NCBI GenBank assembly: GCA_000467715.1
Contig: AJFK01001026.1
Coordinates: 1-37,861 of the forward strand
Length of the DNA stretch: 37,861 nucleotides
DNA from: Hysterium pulicare CBS 123377
Taxonomy: Eukaryota; Ascomycota; Dothideomycetes; Hysteriales; Hysteriaceae
Direction of reading: 5' to 3'
The number at the start of each line of letters is the position of its first letter. Position 1 is the stretch's first letter. Below the pieces are notes generated by a model. That model was given only the letters and a program-made list of their open reading frames with translations, was not told where the DNA came from and did not search any database. A program made the position numbers and the translations under genes. This document shows positions 1 through 9,996 of the stretch, one piece after another.

Positions 1-2305
1 CTATCGTCTTCTTCTCGTGCATTACTATTTAACACTGTACATATGGATTTATTCAGTGGTGTTGTTGCTTGGAGATAATACTTACACCACCATGTCTCCG
101 TCTGGAGGAGCCGAGAAGATATGGTTGACTCTGAGGTCTGGTTCTATGAAATGAGAACTTGGATAATGAAACTGGTTCTTTGGGTAGACATGATCCTGCT
201 TTCCATCCGTCTCTTTTTATTTTCTGTTTCGTACGTTCTCGCTTTTGAGTAAATCATAATTCATGCTGCTGATACGAAGGTAAGCAACGTAACGAATAGC
301 CATCACTATGCGTCATAGGACAGTTTCCACCATAGAAATTGTTGCGACAGCTCCGATGGAACACGTGGGGAAATAGCAAAGACTCTGCAGAAAGGAATGG
401 TATGACGACAACAGCGTGGAACGGCGGGACTATACACGACCAATCGTTCCATTACCCGTTCCGCCAACCTTTCCATCGATACCACGAACCGTTTCAACCA
501 ACTGGACTAACAACCAGATCATCCACCGGGCATCAGCCGGTCAATCAATCGCTCACCGCTCCTTTTCCAGATGAGGAGAGAATGCGAACACGCTTCGAAG
601 AGGCTTGGATGAGGAAAGAGCTAGGTCGAGGGCAATAAGTGTAAATAGAAGATGAGGGTGCCTTTGGAAGTCACAATGGGGTTTTGACGTGAGCAAAGGC
701 TGAGCGGAAGAACGAATAGCTTGAATTATGATGCGGTCGATCTATCGATTGTCCATAATGAAGGTCGTTTCAAGTTGGATACACTATGGCGGGACGGCGA
801 AGCTTCCAAGGTTATGCGTTTTGATTCGGGTGCTTCTCTGTGGTTGACACCCAAGTTCGTCCTTCATTTCAGGGCAAAGTATATTGGGGAGTCAGTCACG
901 GGCGACCGATAGATGTGCAAGCTCTTTCGAATCTTCATCTGGCCAAATCCGCCTTTTCTTCTTCTTTTTCCGTACCTGCTTGAGGATTTACCTGTGAAGA
1001 TTCGTCCTTCAGAGAAGAGGCGCGTTTTATTATAACTTGGACTTTATCTCACTCAAGTAAACGATAAGAAACGCGTAGGGGACTTATGGAAAAAGGTCCT
1101 CAAACTTTTAAATCAGATATAGTCGTGAATTCTCTGTTCCGTATTGCTCAAAGGGACATGCAACTGAAATGAAACCGTAAGATAAATCAAAAAATACCTT
1201 TACATCATACAATGAAACTGAACGATAAATGAGAGCTTTGGATAAAAATCACCGCTTACGCGTGCAAGCTTTAGCTACGTCCTCTTCAGAGTTTGTGCCA
1301 GGGAGTGAGTTCTGACTTTCCGTCCGCCTGCCTTGCGGGCGTAAAGAATGGCGAACACGCGTTGAAACGGTAAAATATCCAGTCCTTGATCCCGAGTGCT
1401 GTATCTCGCAACTTTGCGTCTCAAGCAGGCGTGCTGAATGGAATACGAGTTCTTTTTGATGCACAGCTTATGGGTTAAGGCTCAGGGATGTGCACATATT
1501 ATTTAAAAACTCAAACCCAAACCATTTTAGAATAATACGCGCACAGGCTTTGTATATCTAGGGCCTTCTGCATTTGCTTGATTAGGGCAGCTGGCTTATG
1601 TAACCTTTGCTGAGCTCAAATGATCTAGGTAGACCTCCTACAGCTCCGGTGATAAGACACTAAAGCTGTAGACTTATATAAAAAACTGTATTATTACCTG
1701 TATATTCCTCTTATCAGTTTTCAAGCAATTTACGTACGCCTAAGATCAAAAAGCATGAACGAAAAGGGTTGTTGATGGACCCCTGGCTTCCACCTCTCAG
1801 GCTAAATTTTAGATCAATTTTAGTAGACCCACATCACAGCCCTATTTCTACATCTCTCTTGTGTGTACATGTATCGATGCGACGTTAGAAACGTTTCTGG
1901 ATTGTTTTGTCAAGACTCGATACAGAGATAAGTGTTTGTAGTGTTTGTACGATGACTAAGCAAGGCACCAACTTTCAGTGTAGTACCAATCTACCTAGTA
2001 CCATGGTTTGCTTCGACAAAGGTCTTACTTTTATCTGGAAGCACCTCTCTACCTCTCCTCTCCGTCACGACAACGTTGCCCACCTGTCTACTCCCTTTTT
2101 CCTTTTCTACCTTATCAATCTGGCGAAGGTCCTATCCGGCTACCCACTCCATTTGGTCTCTGTCCGCCAAATCCAATCCAGTCCGCAGCCGAAAGGCTCA
2201 CCCAAGGATTCAGACTTCCGACTTCCTGATTCACCTTGCCTGTAACTTTCTACTCTGTCTATTTTCTCTTCTGCCATCTGTCAAACAAGACGAGCAGCAG
2301 ACATC
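1..2305. other. Gene-poor left flank
   Basis: I can defend no gene with confidence in this stretch. An ATG-started frame of 78 codons at 400-638 (+) ends in a charged stretch (PDEERMRTRFEEAW) that looks like a real C-terminus. It could be the last exon of a longer gene, since an intron-like donor GTAAGC lies near 281 and a CATAG acceptor at about 335, but no upstream exon reads convincingly into it and no family is recognised. A short inverted repeat, CTACAGCT at 1638-1645 and AGCTGTAG at 1664-1671, lies in an AT-rich patch. The last 200-300 bases before 2306 are pyrimidine-rich and are probably the promoter and 5' leader of the F-box gene. Confidence 0.5.
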
Positions 2306-3103
2306 ATGCCCCCCAAAGAACGCCGGCGTGGCAAGAAGCAACGAGACAAAAAGCGACAGAGCTTAAAGCCCAACGGCCGCTGTTGCTTCAACGACCTACC
2401 TTTGGAGCTCTTCGAGAACGTTCTTCTCCGTCTGAGCATGTTCGACGTCCTCCGCTGCGCTAGTATCAATCGGGAATGGCGCGCCAACATTCACGGGTCA
2501 AATGTCCTCATGAGGCACCTTTTCCTGAAGCCTATACCAAGACAGTTGCCGGCCAGAGACACATACGGAGAACGCTTCACTCTAAACATCATTCTTTACA
2601 AAGACAACAACTTATCACCCTTTCCAAACAGGTACGCCTTCACCACTTATGGGCTCGACTTGACAAACGACCCTCTCTATACTGCGTCTGACTCTGGAAC
2701 AAGAAGGGTGCCTTTCAGGCAAGACATTGGGCCAGATTATGAGCCTTGGAATGGTATGCAGCTGCATCCTGCCTTGCTTGCTGCGGAACCAACCTTAGGT
2801 CGCAGCGGCAGCTTTGGCGACAAGTCAGAAGTCGATCTCATGATTGATCTCGCAAAGTTCTTGGAATTTCTCCACCTTGCCCATTCCAAGAAAGGTAGCT
2901 GGAAGAGAATGCTTGTTACCCAGCCAGCAACTCCTCGGCTCAGAGTTATCTACGATGCATTTCCATGTTACATATACCATGGGCTTACTTTACCCAAGAT
3001 GTGGCCTCTTAAAGAGGGCAAAGGGATCAAACTGAACTATCTCATAGAGAGTATACCCGAGCAGTTGCGGCAAAGAGCGATTCTATCAAACGGGGCGTCA
3101 TAA
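2306..3103 (+). CDS. F-box domain protein
   Basis: This is a single-exon frame of 265 codons plus stop, opened by an ATG. F-box proteins recruit substrates to SCF (Skp1-Cullin-F-box) ubiquitin ligases. A very basic N-terminus (MPPKERRRGKKQRDKK) is followed at about residues 31-70 by an F-box signature: NDLPLELFENVLLRLSMFD, then DVLRCASINREWRANI. This matches the usual LP.E....IL..L...DLL....VC..W pattern. The rest has no leucine-rich, WD or Kelch repeats that I recognise, so the substrate is unknown. Fungal genomes carry many such F-box proteins with an unrecognisable C-terminal half. The basic tail before the F-box could be a nuclear localisation signal (inference). The F-box call is firm; the biological role is not known. 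Confidence 0.85.
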   Translation: MPPKERRRGKKQRDKKRQSLKPNGRCCFNDLPLELFENVLLRLSMFDVLRCASINREWRANIHGSNVLMRHLFLKPIPRQLPARDTYGERFTLNIILYKDNNLSPFPNRYAFTTYGLDLTNDPLYTASDSGTRRVPFRQDIGPDYEPWNGMQLHPALLAAEPTLGRSGSFGDKSEVDLMIDLAKFLEFLHLAHSKKGSWKRMLVTQPATPRLRVIYDAFPCYIYHGLTLPKMWPLKEGKGIKLNYLIESIPEQLRQRAILSNGAS

Positions 3104-4162
3104 CTCATCAATTTCGGAGGGTGGGTCTTCGCCTACCACCTTTCCTACCAGCTTACAAAGCCAATCCGGACTCTTGGAAGGGCATGAAAGCAAGTTGCCC
3201 TCCGCGAGGTTAGTTGGAATATTGGAACTGGAATAGAATCTTTCCAGATCTATCCCCCAAAGGAGTTCACAGTATTATAAATAATAATACCCATAGTGAA
3301 TCCCTTTAGGAGAATTCTATGCCTTCAAATCTGTCAAATGGCAACCCTTCCCCAACTTTCAACGAGGACGGATTGACCGGATGAAAATGCAAAGCAGCAT
3401 CACTACCACCAGTAATCAAAAATGCATAGAAATCAAACGGAATTGTTGGACATTAAAAATTTATTGGGTTTTCGAATCGCTTAATTCGGCTTTTCTGTTC
3501 GGTATAGGTCATAAAGGGGCCAGATACGTTGCTTGTAGATTCTTAACAGGGTGGTGCACATTAGGTGTTTTTCAAGGTAGCTTTAATGAAGTATTGCAGA
3601 AGTTATGATATTTGGCTCTGTCTACCCTTTTCAATTCTGGTGCCAGGTGTCTACATAGGCCATATTGGCTCGATAAAGGTCTTTAAGCTAATTGTCATCA
3701 TCAAGCCCATATATAGGGGTGATTAGGGATACAAGCCCGAGCGGGTTATATACCCACACTCGTAATAAATACCCTTACCGACTACAATCTTAATCTTTCC
3801 TCCCCAAGGAGTAACGAAAGAGTCGCGCGATACCATTGTCAGATTTTCGCAACGGGAACGTATGCGGCGACTGCATCTTCTTCTCTTCATTCCATTGCTC
3901 GTATGGACAACTACATATCATGAATGTATTTCTTTGCTTTTGTTTGATTATAAAACGTGATACTGACATTGTTAACTGATGGGGTATCGAGTACTGACAA
4001 AAACGCTCTGAAGAACGAGATACAAACACCATAAGAAACCAACCATTATTCTTCAAGATTCGAACCTAATATCCTAATCATATGATCATTCAAACTCCTA
4101 CTTTCCAGCCTTGAAATCCAAGCCTGTCCGGTTGTCAACCGCATCCGCAGGCCTCATACCCT
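3104..4162. other. AT-rich convergent intergenic DNA
   Basis: This stretch lies between the 3' ends of the F-box gene (+) and the SLATT gene (-). From about 3230 to 3800 the DNA is clearly richer in A/T than the flanking genes. It carries stop-dense frames and short self-complementary pieces, for example CCCGAGCGGG at 3736-3745. The composition suggests an old decayed repeat, but no terminal repeats or coding remnant can be named. The frame at 3381-3608 has no family features and is not called. Confidence 0.4.
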
Positions 4163-4804
4163 TTAACTCCCCGTCCCAGAACTAACCCAACTATCCGGTC
4201 TATTCCCCCTCTCCTCCCCCCTAACCACCTCATACTTCTCCTTCAATCCCACAACCTCCCGATAAGTAACCTCCCTCAACCCAGCCTCAAGCTCTTTTTC
4301 CACCCATTCAATTCTCTCCCTCATAGCCCTCAAGCCATCAGCATATCTGATCAAGCGACTCGGAAGCCCTCTCCCATTCACCAAAGCTAGCACCCCAGTA
4401 ATGATACCATTGAACGCGCCAAAGATTGCGATTGCAATGGAGTGGTCGCTTGGAACGGCAGCGAGGAGTATGAGGAGGGCAGAGAGGACGAGTTGCGATA
4501 TCAGGCCACCAGAGGTCAGGATAGTGTAGAAGCGGTAGGCGAGCTGGGTGCGGTGTTCCTCGGTGAGGATATCTGGATATATACCGTTATGTGATTCTAG
4601 ATCTGCTTGAGGATTGTGTTGGAGAGCCGCGGGCCACCAGCGAGGAAGACGGGAACGAGGCAGAGAAGGTCGTTCAGACGGTAGACCGAGGAGTGTGCGG
4701 AAGTTTTCTATAGTTATTTTGCTATTGAGGTAGTTGGATTCTGGAGTTGGAGAGGAAGTGGCATCGTTGTGGTCGGTGGTATACAGATCTCTAGAGTCTG
4801 ACAT
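4163..4804 (-). CDS. SLATT-domain two-TM protein (fungal type)
   Basis: This is one exon of 213 codons plus stop, and the start ATG is at 4804. Residues about 82-175 fit the fungal SLATT domain: an amphipathic helix (HRTQLAYRFYTILTSG), a first membrane helix (about 101-117, LVLSALLILLAAV), and a second one (about 122-143, IAIAIFGAFNGIITGVLALV). The family's conserved GxGLPxRLxxY loop follows as GRGLPSRLIRYADGLRAMRE at 144-163, and then a charged helix. The N-terminal 80 residues are polar and probably disordered. SLATT domains (SMODS and SLOG-associating two-TM effector) are predicted membrane-acting effectors of conflict and immune systems. The fungal version's function has not been tested as far as I know. 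It lies 594 bp downstream of the HET gene on the same strand, which suggests a joint role (inference). The family call is strong; the function is predicted only. Confidence 0.82.
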   Translation of the reverse strand: MSDSRDLYTTDHNDATSSPTPESNYLNSKITIENFRTLLGLPSERPSLPRSRLPRWWPAALQHNPQADLESHNGIYPDILTEEHRTQLAYRFYTILTSGGLISQLVLSALLILLAAVPSDHSIAIAIFGAFNGIITGVLALVNGRGLPSRLIRYADGLRAMRERIEWVEKELEAGLREVTYREVVGLKEKYEVVRGEERGNRPDSWVSSGTGS

Positions 4805-5398
4805 GTTTTTGCCTTAGATGGAGCAGCTCGCAGCTCTGGGAGAAGATACTGTAGATGCGAACGGAGCGCGACTATGTTGTGTTGTCCATTTGCTTGGTGT
4901 GTTGTCCCTATGCTGCGAACTGTACCCCACGTGGACCCTGAGAGAGACCCTGCATGAGTGGTGAGCGAGCTGCAGCTTTCAAATAGGCTAGTCCGAATGT
5001 TCATTTTGGTGGGTTACATGCACATGCTGGTTCGAGAGATGATACATTCAAAGCGAGAGGCGCCCGAGATATGAGCATTTTACTTGAAGCTTCGTCCTAG
5101 GTACGTTTTTGAGGACAAGAGTGCATCGTCTCCGCGAAGAGTTCTCAGCGAAGGGCCATCCAGTCATAGTATTTTCGTAACGCAAGACTCTAAACATTTT
5201 CTACTATACCTAGAACGGGTATCTGGAAAATCGATACTGATCACCCTGCTAAGGGGCAAAAGAGTCATCTGGGACTCTCCACCAAGATCAATGCGGTTTT
5301 GGAAACCACAGCAACCTTGATTTGAGCAGGTACGCATACCTTAGAGTGATCAATTATGTGACCCACTGGAATAAGAAAGGCTGTCAATTCGAATCCTA
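4805..5398. other. Spacer between HET and SLATT genes
   Basis: This 594-bp region holds the 3' end signals of the HET gene and the promoter of the SLATT gene. Both are read leftward. No additional frame has convincing coding features. The spacing is long enough for separate promoters, so co-transcription is not implied. Confidence 0.5.
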
Positions 5399-7681
5399 TC
5401 ATCGTAGTCGAATCTCCTGTCTAGTCTTCCGGATATCCCTGTCGTCAATCACAACACTCTGCCTCGGTCGTTCAATAGAATCCCAGGATGTCCAAAAGTC
5501 CACCATTCCAATGCGTTCGGCGGCATCTTCGTGGATCCTGATAACCATAACAAGAGGGCTCCGGCTGGACTGTTTGCGATATGCAAGAATTATGGCTTCC
5601 CATTTGCTTTGGCAGAGCTCTTTTTCGAAATCGCTTCCTTGTTCTACCATACAGGAAAGTATAAGCGGCGAAAAAGCTAGGCTTCCGTCTTCAAGATGGA
5701 CTTCAGCGTAATAGTCATGATCATTGTCTTGCTGACTATCCTGATTGCTTGTCTGAGACTGCATTACTTTCGGGGATGGGTTGCGAAGTATCCGGATCTG
5801 GATCACCCAAGCTTCGATTTGGAGTTGATCGCAATCCCTAGCGAAGGAAGCACCAGTGCCTACCACGCGATACATTTCACTCATGTCGATACGGCGTCCA
5901 TCTGTGAGGAGCATTTGGAACTTCACCTCGGGGTTTTCCTGATTGCTGAGCGGTTCAAACGTCGGCCATTCGCGGAGTGGTCCAGCCCATCCAGTCCAGG
6001 ACCAGGTGGGAAATTGGAGACGCCGAGGGGAAGGCTTCTTTAAAGACCAGCATAACCCTCGGGCAAAACTGGCAGATAATTTCCATGGGTGAGCGATATA
6101 TTGCTTACGGACAGCGGCCTGCCGCTTCCAATGCACGAGGTCCATATCAAATTCAATCGGAATGCCCATGATGTGGTGAATTGGATTATTAGCTTTTTCA
6201 AAAGCGCGAAGTATTCCAAGCATGCCGCGAAGAATATCGGATTGATACGTGAGCGACTTCTCGGAGTATCTAACGATATGTGACGATAGTGGCCAAGATC
6301 TCTTGCCAAAGCCACCTCGGAAGATTCCATGGCGAACACAGGTCCTAAACCTTCTTTGGTCGTTTGTATGATACGCCTCTAGAGGCAAATCTACTGCTTC
6401 GCAACAGTGCATATTGTTACATTCGAAATATATCTGATAGTCTGTGAAGACCAAGCGTCTAATAGAGAAGAGGCCTTCTTGATAGACCTAGCCTCGAGTT
6501 AATTGGTAATTATCCAGGAAGACGTATGAACATACCCAAGCTCGGGTCATCCAAGTAGAAGATTCAACGTTATATTGAGGATCAGGCAAAGTAGATACGA
6601 GAGTATGTGGTCCGAATTCAGCAACCGGCTGCTGCCGCCGTGGAGAGCTCACGCCTGGAAGTCCGAAAGATGAGTCTTTTCCGGCCGCGGCGACGATAGT
6701 GATATAGGCGCGGTTATAGATGAGATCCATTATCGACATGTGTTTGATAACGTCCGACTCATCATCTTGCACAATGCAATATCTGTCTACCCAAAGATAC
6801 CGAAGACCTAATTTAAGCACTACCGCGATAGTGTCATTGATGACAGCCGGGAGTTGCTGCGGAAGTAAGCCTGTTTCCTTGGATGTTTGACAGCTTGTCA
6901 GGTCTTTGTCCTTGAGTCCCCAAACATAACTCATTGCAACATACTGAGAGTTAACGGGCTCGTCGAGCACTTTACGGGTCGCGCAATCAATAACTCTCAA
7001 GGAGGGAATAGTGGTATCATCGAGACGTTTGCATGTCGTGACGTGGTGGGAAGTACAGAGTCGTATCCATCTCTGCAGTAGATTGTAATCGATGGCATCC
7101 GGAGGGACTCTGCGGATACGAATGGTAGGGTCATTGGTATTATTCTGAAAGGAGGTCGGATAGATATAGCCAGATTGTTGAAGGATCTTCTGTAAAGGTG
7201 ATTGAGAGTCTTGAGAAACTGAATTTGCCGATGCAGCTAAGCCAAGAACTGCAGTACTTCGGATTTTCGGCATGAACTGAGCATTTTGACGGCTGATAAT
7301 ATGTCCAATAGTCGTCGCACTTGGAAATGCCCGAAGCGAATAGTCGAGGTCTTTGGTGATATCTTCGAAGGATGAAACGATTTGAGCAAGCAATGAGCAA
7401 AAAGGACAGGAACGTGACAACCAATCACTCGTGATTGTGCCAATATTTGCGACTAAGGATCCAGTCTTGCTGAATACCTCGGTGGTAAATAAGCTCCCAA
7501 AGTTAATATCCTGGCAGCTGCGACACAGAGGCGAAGAACCGTCATCGAAGATCTGATTTGGTTTTTTAGATCTTTTGTCTCCTGTTTCGTCGAATTTGCG
7601 TTTTCGGCTTGAAGAGGTTATGGTTGGATTGACGGAAACGAGGCACGCTTGGGTGTAATCGTTGGAGTCTGGGCTCTGCAT
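5399..7681 (-). CDS. HET domain (heterokaryon incompatibility) protein
   Basis: The model has two exons, 7681-6536 and 6487-5399, giving 744 residues. The 48-nt intron (6488-6535) runs GTATGT...TTAACTC...TAG. Splicing joins TRAW to VYQEGLFSIRRLVFTD, which rebuilds the family's RxW.YQE...S.R.L.F motif. The N-terminus carries the usual Cys pairs (LCRSCQDINF near residue 52 and SCPFC near 92). The HET core starts at about residue 247 with YVAMSYVWG, continues with RYLWVDRYCIVQDD, and then YNRAYITIVAAAG. The C-terminal half has the common W-W motif (FPTWSWTGWAGP), typical of large HET proteins. HET domains trigger programmed cell death after non-self recognition in fungi such as Podospora and Neurospora. 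No NACHT, WD40 or ankyrin repeats are present, so the recognition partner is probably separate. The TTG three bases upstream is not the start; the first ATG is at 7681. Confidence 0.92.
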
Positions 7682-8973
7682 CAACCTCGTGATGACTCTT
7701 CTTGCAGTCCGAGTACACCGTTTGAGGTTGGTGATGGGATTTTAAGGGAGTATCGAGCCCTCAGCGGACGTGGAATTGTCGTCCGCATAGCCTTCCGTTA
7801 TTGGATGTGTGGGAAAATAGAACTCTAAGTTTAACAAATGATTTCACTTATGATGACACAACATAACTGGTCCCACATTGCGTATCGGAGTCGTGATTCC
7901 ATGCTAGAAAGATAGGTGCTAGAAAGGTAGATGCAAGTTAATGCCAAGCTAGAAGGAAAAGTATTTGAACCATCTCAGCTGCGTGCACGTGACTTCTAGA
8001 TATATCGAAATATATCGCAAAGAGATCGATTGGAATAGGTTTAAAATGAATTGGACTGAAGTAAGTCAAACAGCTATTCGATATCGTCCTTACCGCTTCT
8101 AAGAATCTGCCGCTCTGATGTCGTTGCGTTCACCTCGTCTCAATGCCTGATGGCTACGCCACCAACAGCAATGTCTCAGATCATTTGCACGAGATCGGAT
8201 TCCGGGCCGCAGAAACGGTTTCGGCAATCTCAGCAGCTCAGCCTTATTTTCCAGCATGAACAACCATTTTTGTGACGAAAAAGTCGACTTTGTTTACTTC
8301 GTTGAGCCTGAGCTGACGAAATTCGCTTTCTGACCGGGCAACCAAGCCACTAGCCACTAGCGTCCTCTTCGAATATATATTCTGCGCGTCCCCCTTCCCA
8401 ATTCCTCTTTTCTTTTCTTTAGCTCTCTTTGCCTTTTGGCTTAGGTATGTCTTCTTCCCACCCAACCCTCCCCTTCCTTCTTGGTCTTTTGCTAATATGT
8501 CGTGTCCAATAGATCAAGTGTAGTATCTGTTCTTTTCAGTTTAATCTCTGAAACGTGTCTACGGACACATTTTCTAGATTAATCTACTTTTTGGAACCCG
8601 CTCTCTGGCCGCTGGGCTTGCTCATGTCAGAGAACACAGTGTCGCTCGTATTGCACTGCCTCGGGCTGACGCGAACTCTTTTTTCATTGATCGCTGGCCT
8701 TGAGCTGGGGTTGAAGAAGAAAATTCTGCTTTTGTGAACCGCTTGGGTGAGTGAGATGGATTTTGGTGCTTGAGCTTCGATGCATTAGGTTCACGATTCA
8801 CGATCGCCAAATGCTGGTATTTTGGTGGTTGCAAAATCTTGTGTGCGTGTGTAGGCGACCCACAACAATATCGACTCATACCAGCCATCAGACGCAGTCT
8901 TGTTTCATGAGGAGTCTCTGTAATGACTTCGACCATCAGGATTAACATGTTGAATGACGGTGAGTTTATGCCC
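7682..8973. other. HET promoter and unassigned region
   Basis: This is the upstream DNA of the HET gene plus about 1 kb without a defensible CDS. At 7903-7932 there are two near-identical 15-bp units (GCTAGAAAGATAGGT and GCTAGAAAGGTAGAT), and a degenerate copy starts at about 7948. AAAGTCGACTTT at 8280-8291 is a perfect 12-bp palindrome. On the plus strand, a pyrimidine-rich tract (8390-8440) is followed by a textbook intron-like segment (GTATGT near 8445, TTGCTAAT near 8490, CAATAG near 8512). This suggests a spliced transcript, but the flanking frames are too short to be a protein gene. It may be a non-coding RNA or the leader of an unrecognised small gene. Confidence 0.45.
7903..7932. repeat. 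15-bp tandem repeat upstream of HET gene
   Basis: There are two adjacent 15-bp units, GCTAGAAAGATAGGT and GCTAGAAAGGTAGAT, differing at two positions. A partial third copy of the GCTAGAAGG core starts near 7948, in register with a 15-bp period. They lie about 220 bp upstream of the HET start codon, so they could be transcription factor sites, but a chance minisatellite is equally possible. Confidence 0.6.
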
Positions 8974-9996
8974 TCAATTCCTCTTCTTTTCAGTACCTTT
9001 GCCACCATAGAAATCCCCACCAAATTCTAACGCCGCCTTCTCAAAGCTCTCCCTCCGCACCTCGCTCCACCCACCAAACACCCAACTCCTCTCGAACACC
9101 TCGACATCCACCACCGCTTCGAAGCTCTCAGCCAAATAATTCTCTCGATGACCTTCGGGAAATGGCGCTCCAAGACCAAAGAAACTTCCTTTCGGTGCTC
9201 TCGCCCTCACAACAATCTTCCGCCATAAACCTTGAACGCTCAATTCCACAGTCCGGCGATCCCAGTCAACGCTGGCACTCATAAAAAGCGATATGTTGAA
9301 GATGCCCAAGGCAAATGGTGGCGCAAAATCGAGACAATACTTTGGACTCCTGTAGCCAAGCAAATAAGCCTGCATGCCCAATACACTGCCGCCAGCACAA
9401 CATATCCCACGCTCGCCATCTCGTGCTTGGATCCAAATATGCGCAGAGGGAAAACTCTGCGCCCAGTTCTTCTCCTGATGGACGAGAGCTTCGCCCTGTC
9501 GATCTGCTGCCGGGAATTCCTGTGATGAAATGAAAGGGATATCAAGCTTGAAAGTGCAGTTCGAGGACACAGAGTGGACATGCCAATGCAGAGGCAACGG
9601 AAGGTACACAAGCCATCCTTCCGGTGTGCTCTTAGTAGAAGCCCAGGGCGTCCGCGAACTAGTTTCTGCGTGCAACGAGAACTCCTCATGGTCAAGGTCA
9701 TAAGTAGTTGTTGAATCAGCAGCACACTTGACAGAGCCAACGCCCGGCACACGAAGTTCGAAAGCGTGATTCGGGCCTGTTTGTATCCGCTCTATGCTCG
9801 AGACCCATAGTTCGCGTTGGAAAATCTCGGATGTCCTCGTGGAAGACGGTACGTAGGTAAAAGAGACCATGTGAGGACGTTTTGAGGCTTTGGGAATGGT
9901 GCAGATAATGAGAGCAAGCGTTGCGCCGGAAGGGAGGGAGAATTTGGAGTAGTAGCCTTCGAAAAGTGCGCAATGGTGAGGTTTGAAGTGTTCCAT
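8974..9996 (-). CDS. Tocopherol cyclase-like family protein
   Basis: This is a single exon of 340 codons plus stop, with the ATG at 9996. The protein resembles the fungal branch of the tocopherol cyclase-like family. It has an early EGYYSKFSL segment (13-21), a GWLVYLPLPLHWHVHS block (about 127-142) and the diagnostic EKNWAQSFPSAHIWIQA (175-191), comparable with EKNWG..FP..W.W.Q in plant VTE1. The remainder is rich in beta-strand-like sequence. There is no signal peptide or transmembrane helix. Plant and cyanobacterial members cyclise prenylated quinols to tocopherols. Fungi do not make tocopherol, so the substrate here is unknown, and a lipocalin-like lipid or terpenoid binding or cyclising role is only inference. 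The family call rests on motif recognition. Confidence 0.72.
   Translation of the reverse strand: MEHFKPHHCALFEGYYSKFSLPSGATLALIICTIPKASKRPHMVSFTYVPSSTRTSEIFQRELWVSSIERIQTGPNHAFELRVPGVGSVKCAADSTTTYDLDHEEFSLHAETSSRTPWASTKSTPEGWLVYLPLPLHWHVHSVSSNCTFKLDIPFISSQEFPAADRQGEALVHQEKNWAQSFPSAHIWIQARDGERGICCAGGSVLGMQAYLLGYRSPKYCLDFAPPFALGIFNISLFMSASVDWDRRTVELSVQGLWRKIVVRARAPKGSFFGLGAPFPEGHRENYLAESFEAVVDVEVFERSWVFGGWSEVRRESFEKAALEFGGDFYGGKGTEKKRN

Noticed and set aside
1-260. Possible exon pieces on both strands, with a GTAAGTATT donor-like site on the minus strand near 75-85
   Set aside because: Only a short open frame bounded by the window edge is available. No conserved sequence supports a gene.
1638-1671. 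CTACAGCT/AGCTGTAG inverted repeat as a MITE terminus
   Set aside because: The arms are 8 bp with an 18-bp loop. This is far too short for a MITE and no target duplication is seen.
3230-3800. Possible solo-LTR or other transposon end
   Set aside because: No terminal repeat pair, target site duplication or coding remnant could be identified. Only the AT-rich composition is reported.
4040-4075. tRNA-like B box (GGTTCGAATC on the minus strand)
   Set aside because: No A box at the right distance and no cloverleaf with an acceptor stem can be drawn around it. A similar match near 13677 fails for the same reason.
8272-8333. C/D box snoRNA-like order: GTGACGA, CTGA, TGACGA, CTGA
   Set aside because: Both C-type boxes are TGACGA instead of TGATGA, no terminal stem closes the ends, and no rRNA target could be tested. 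Too weak to call.
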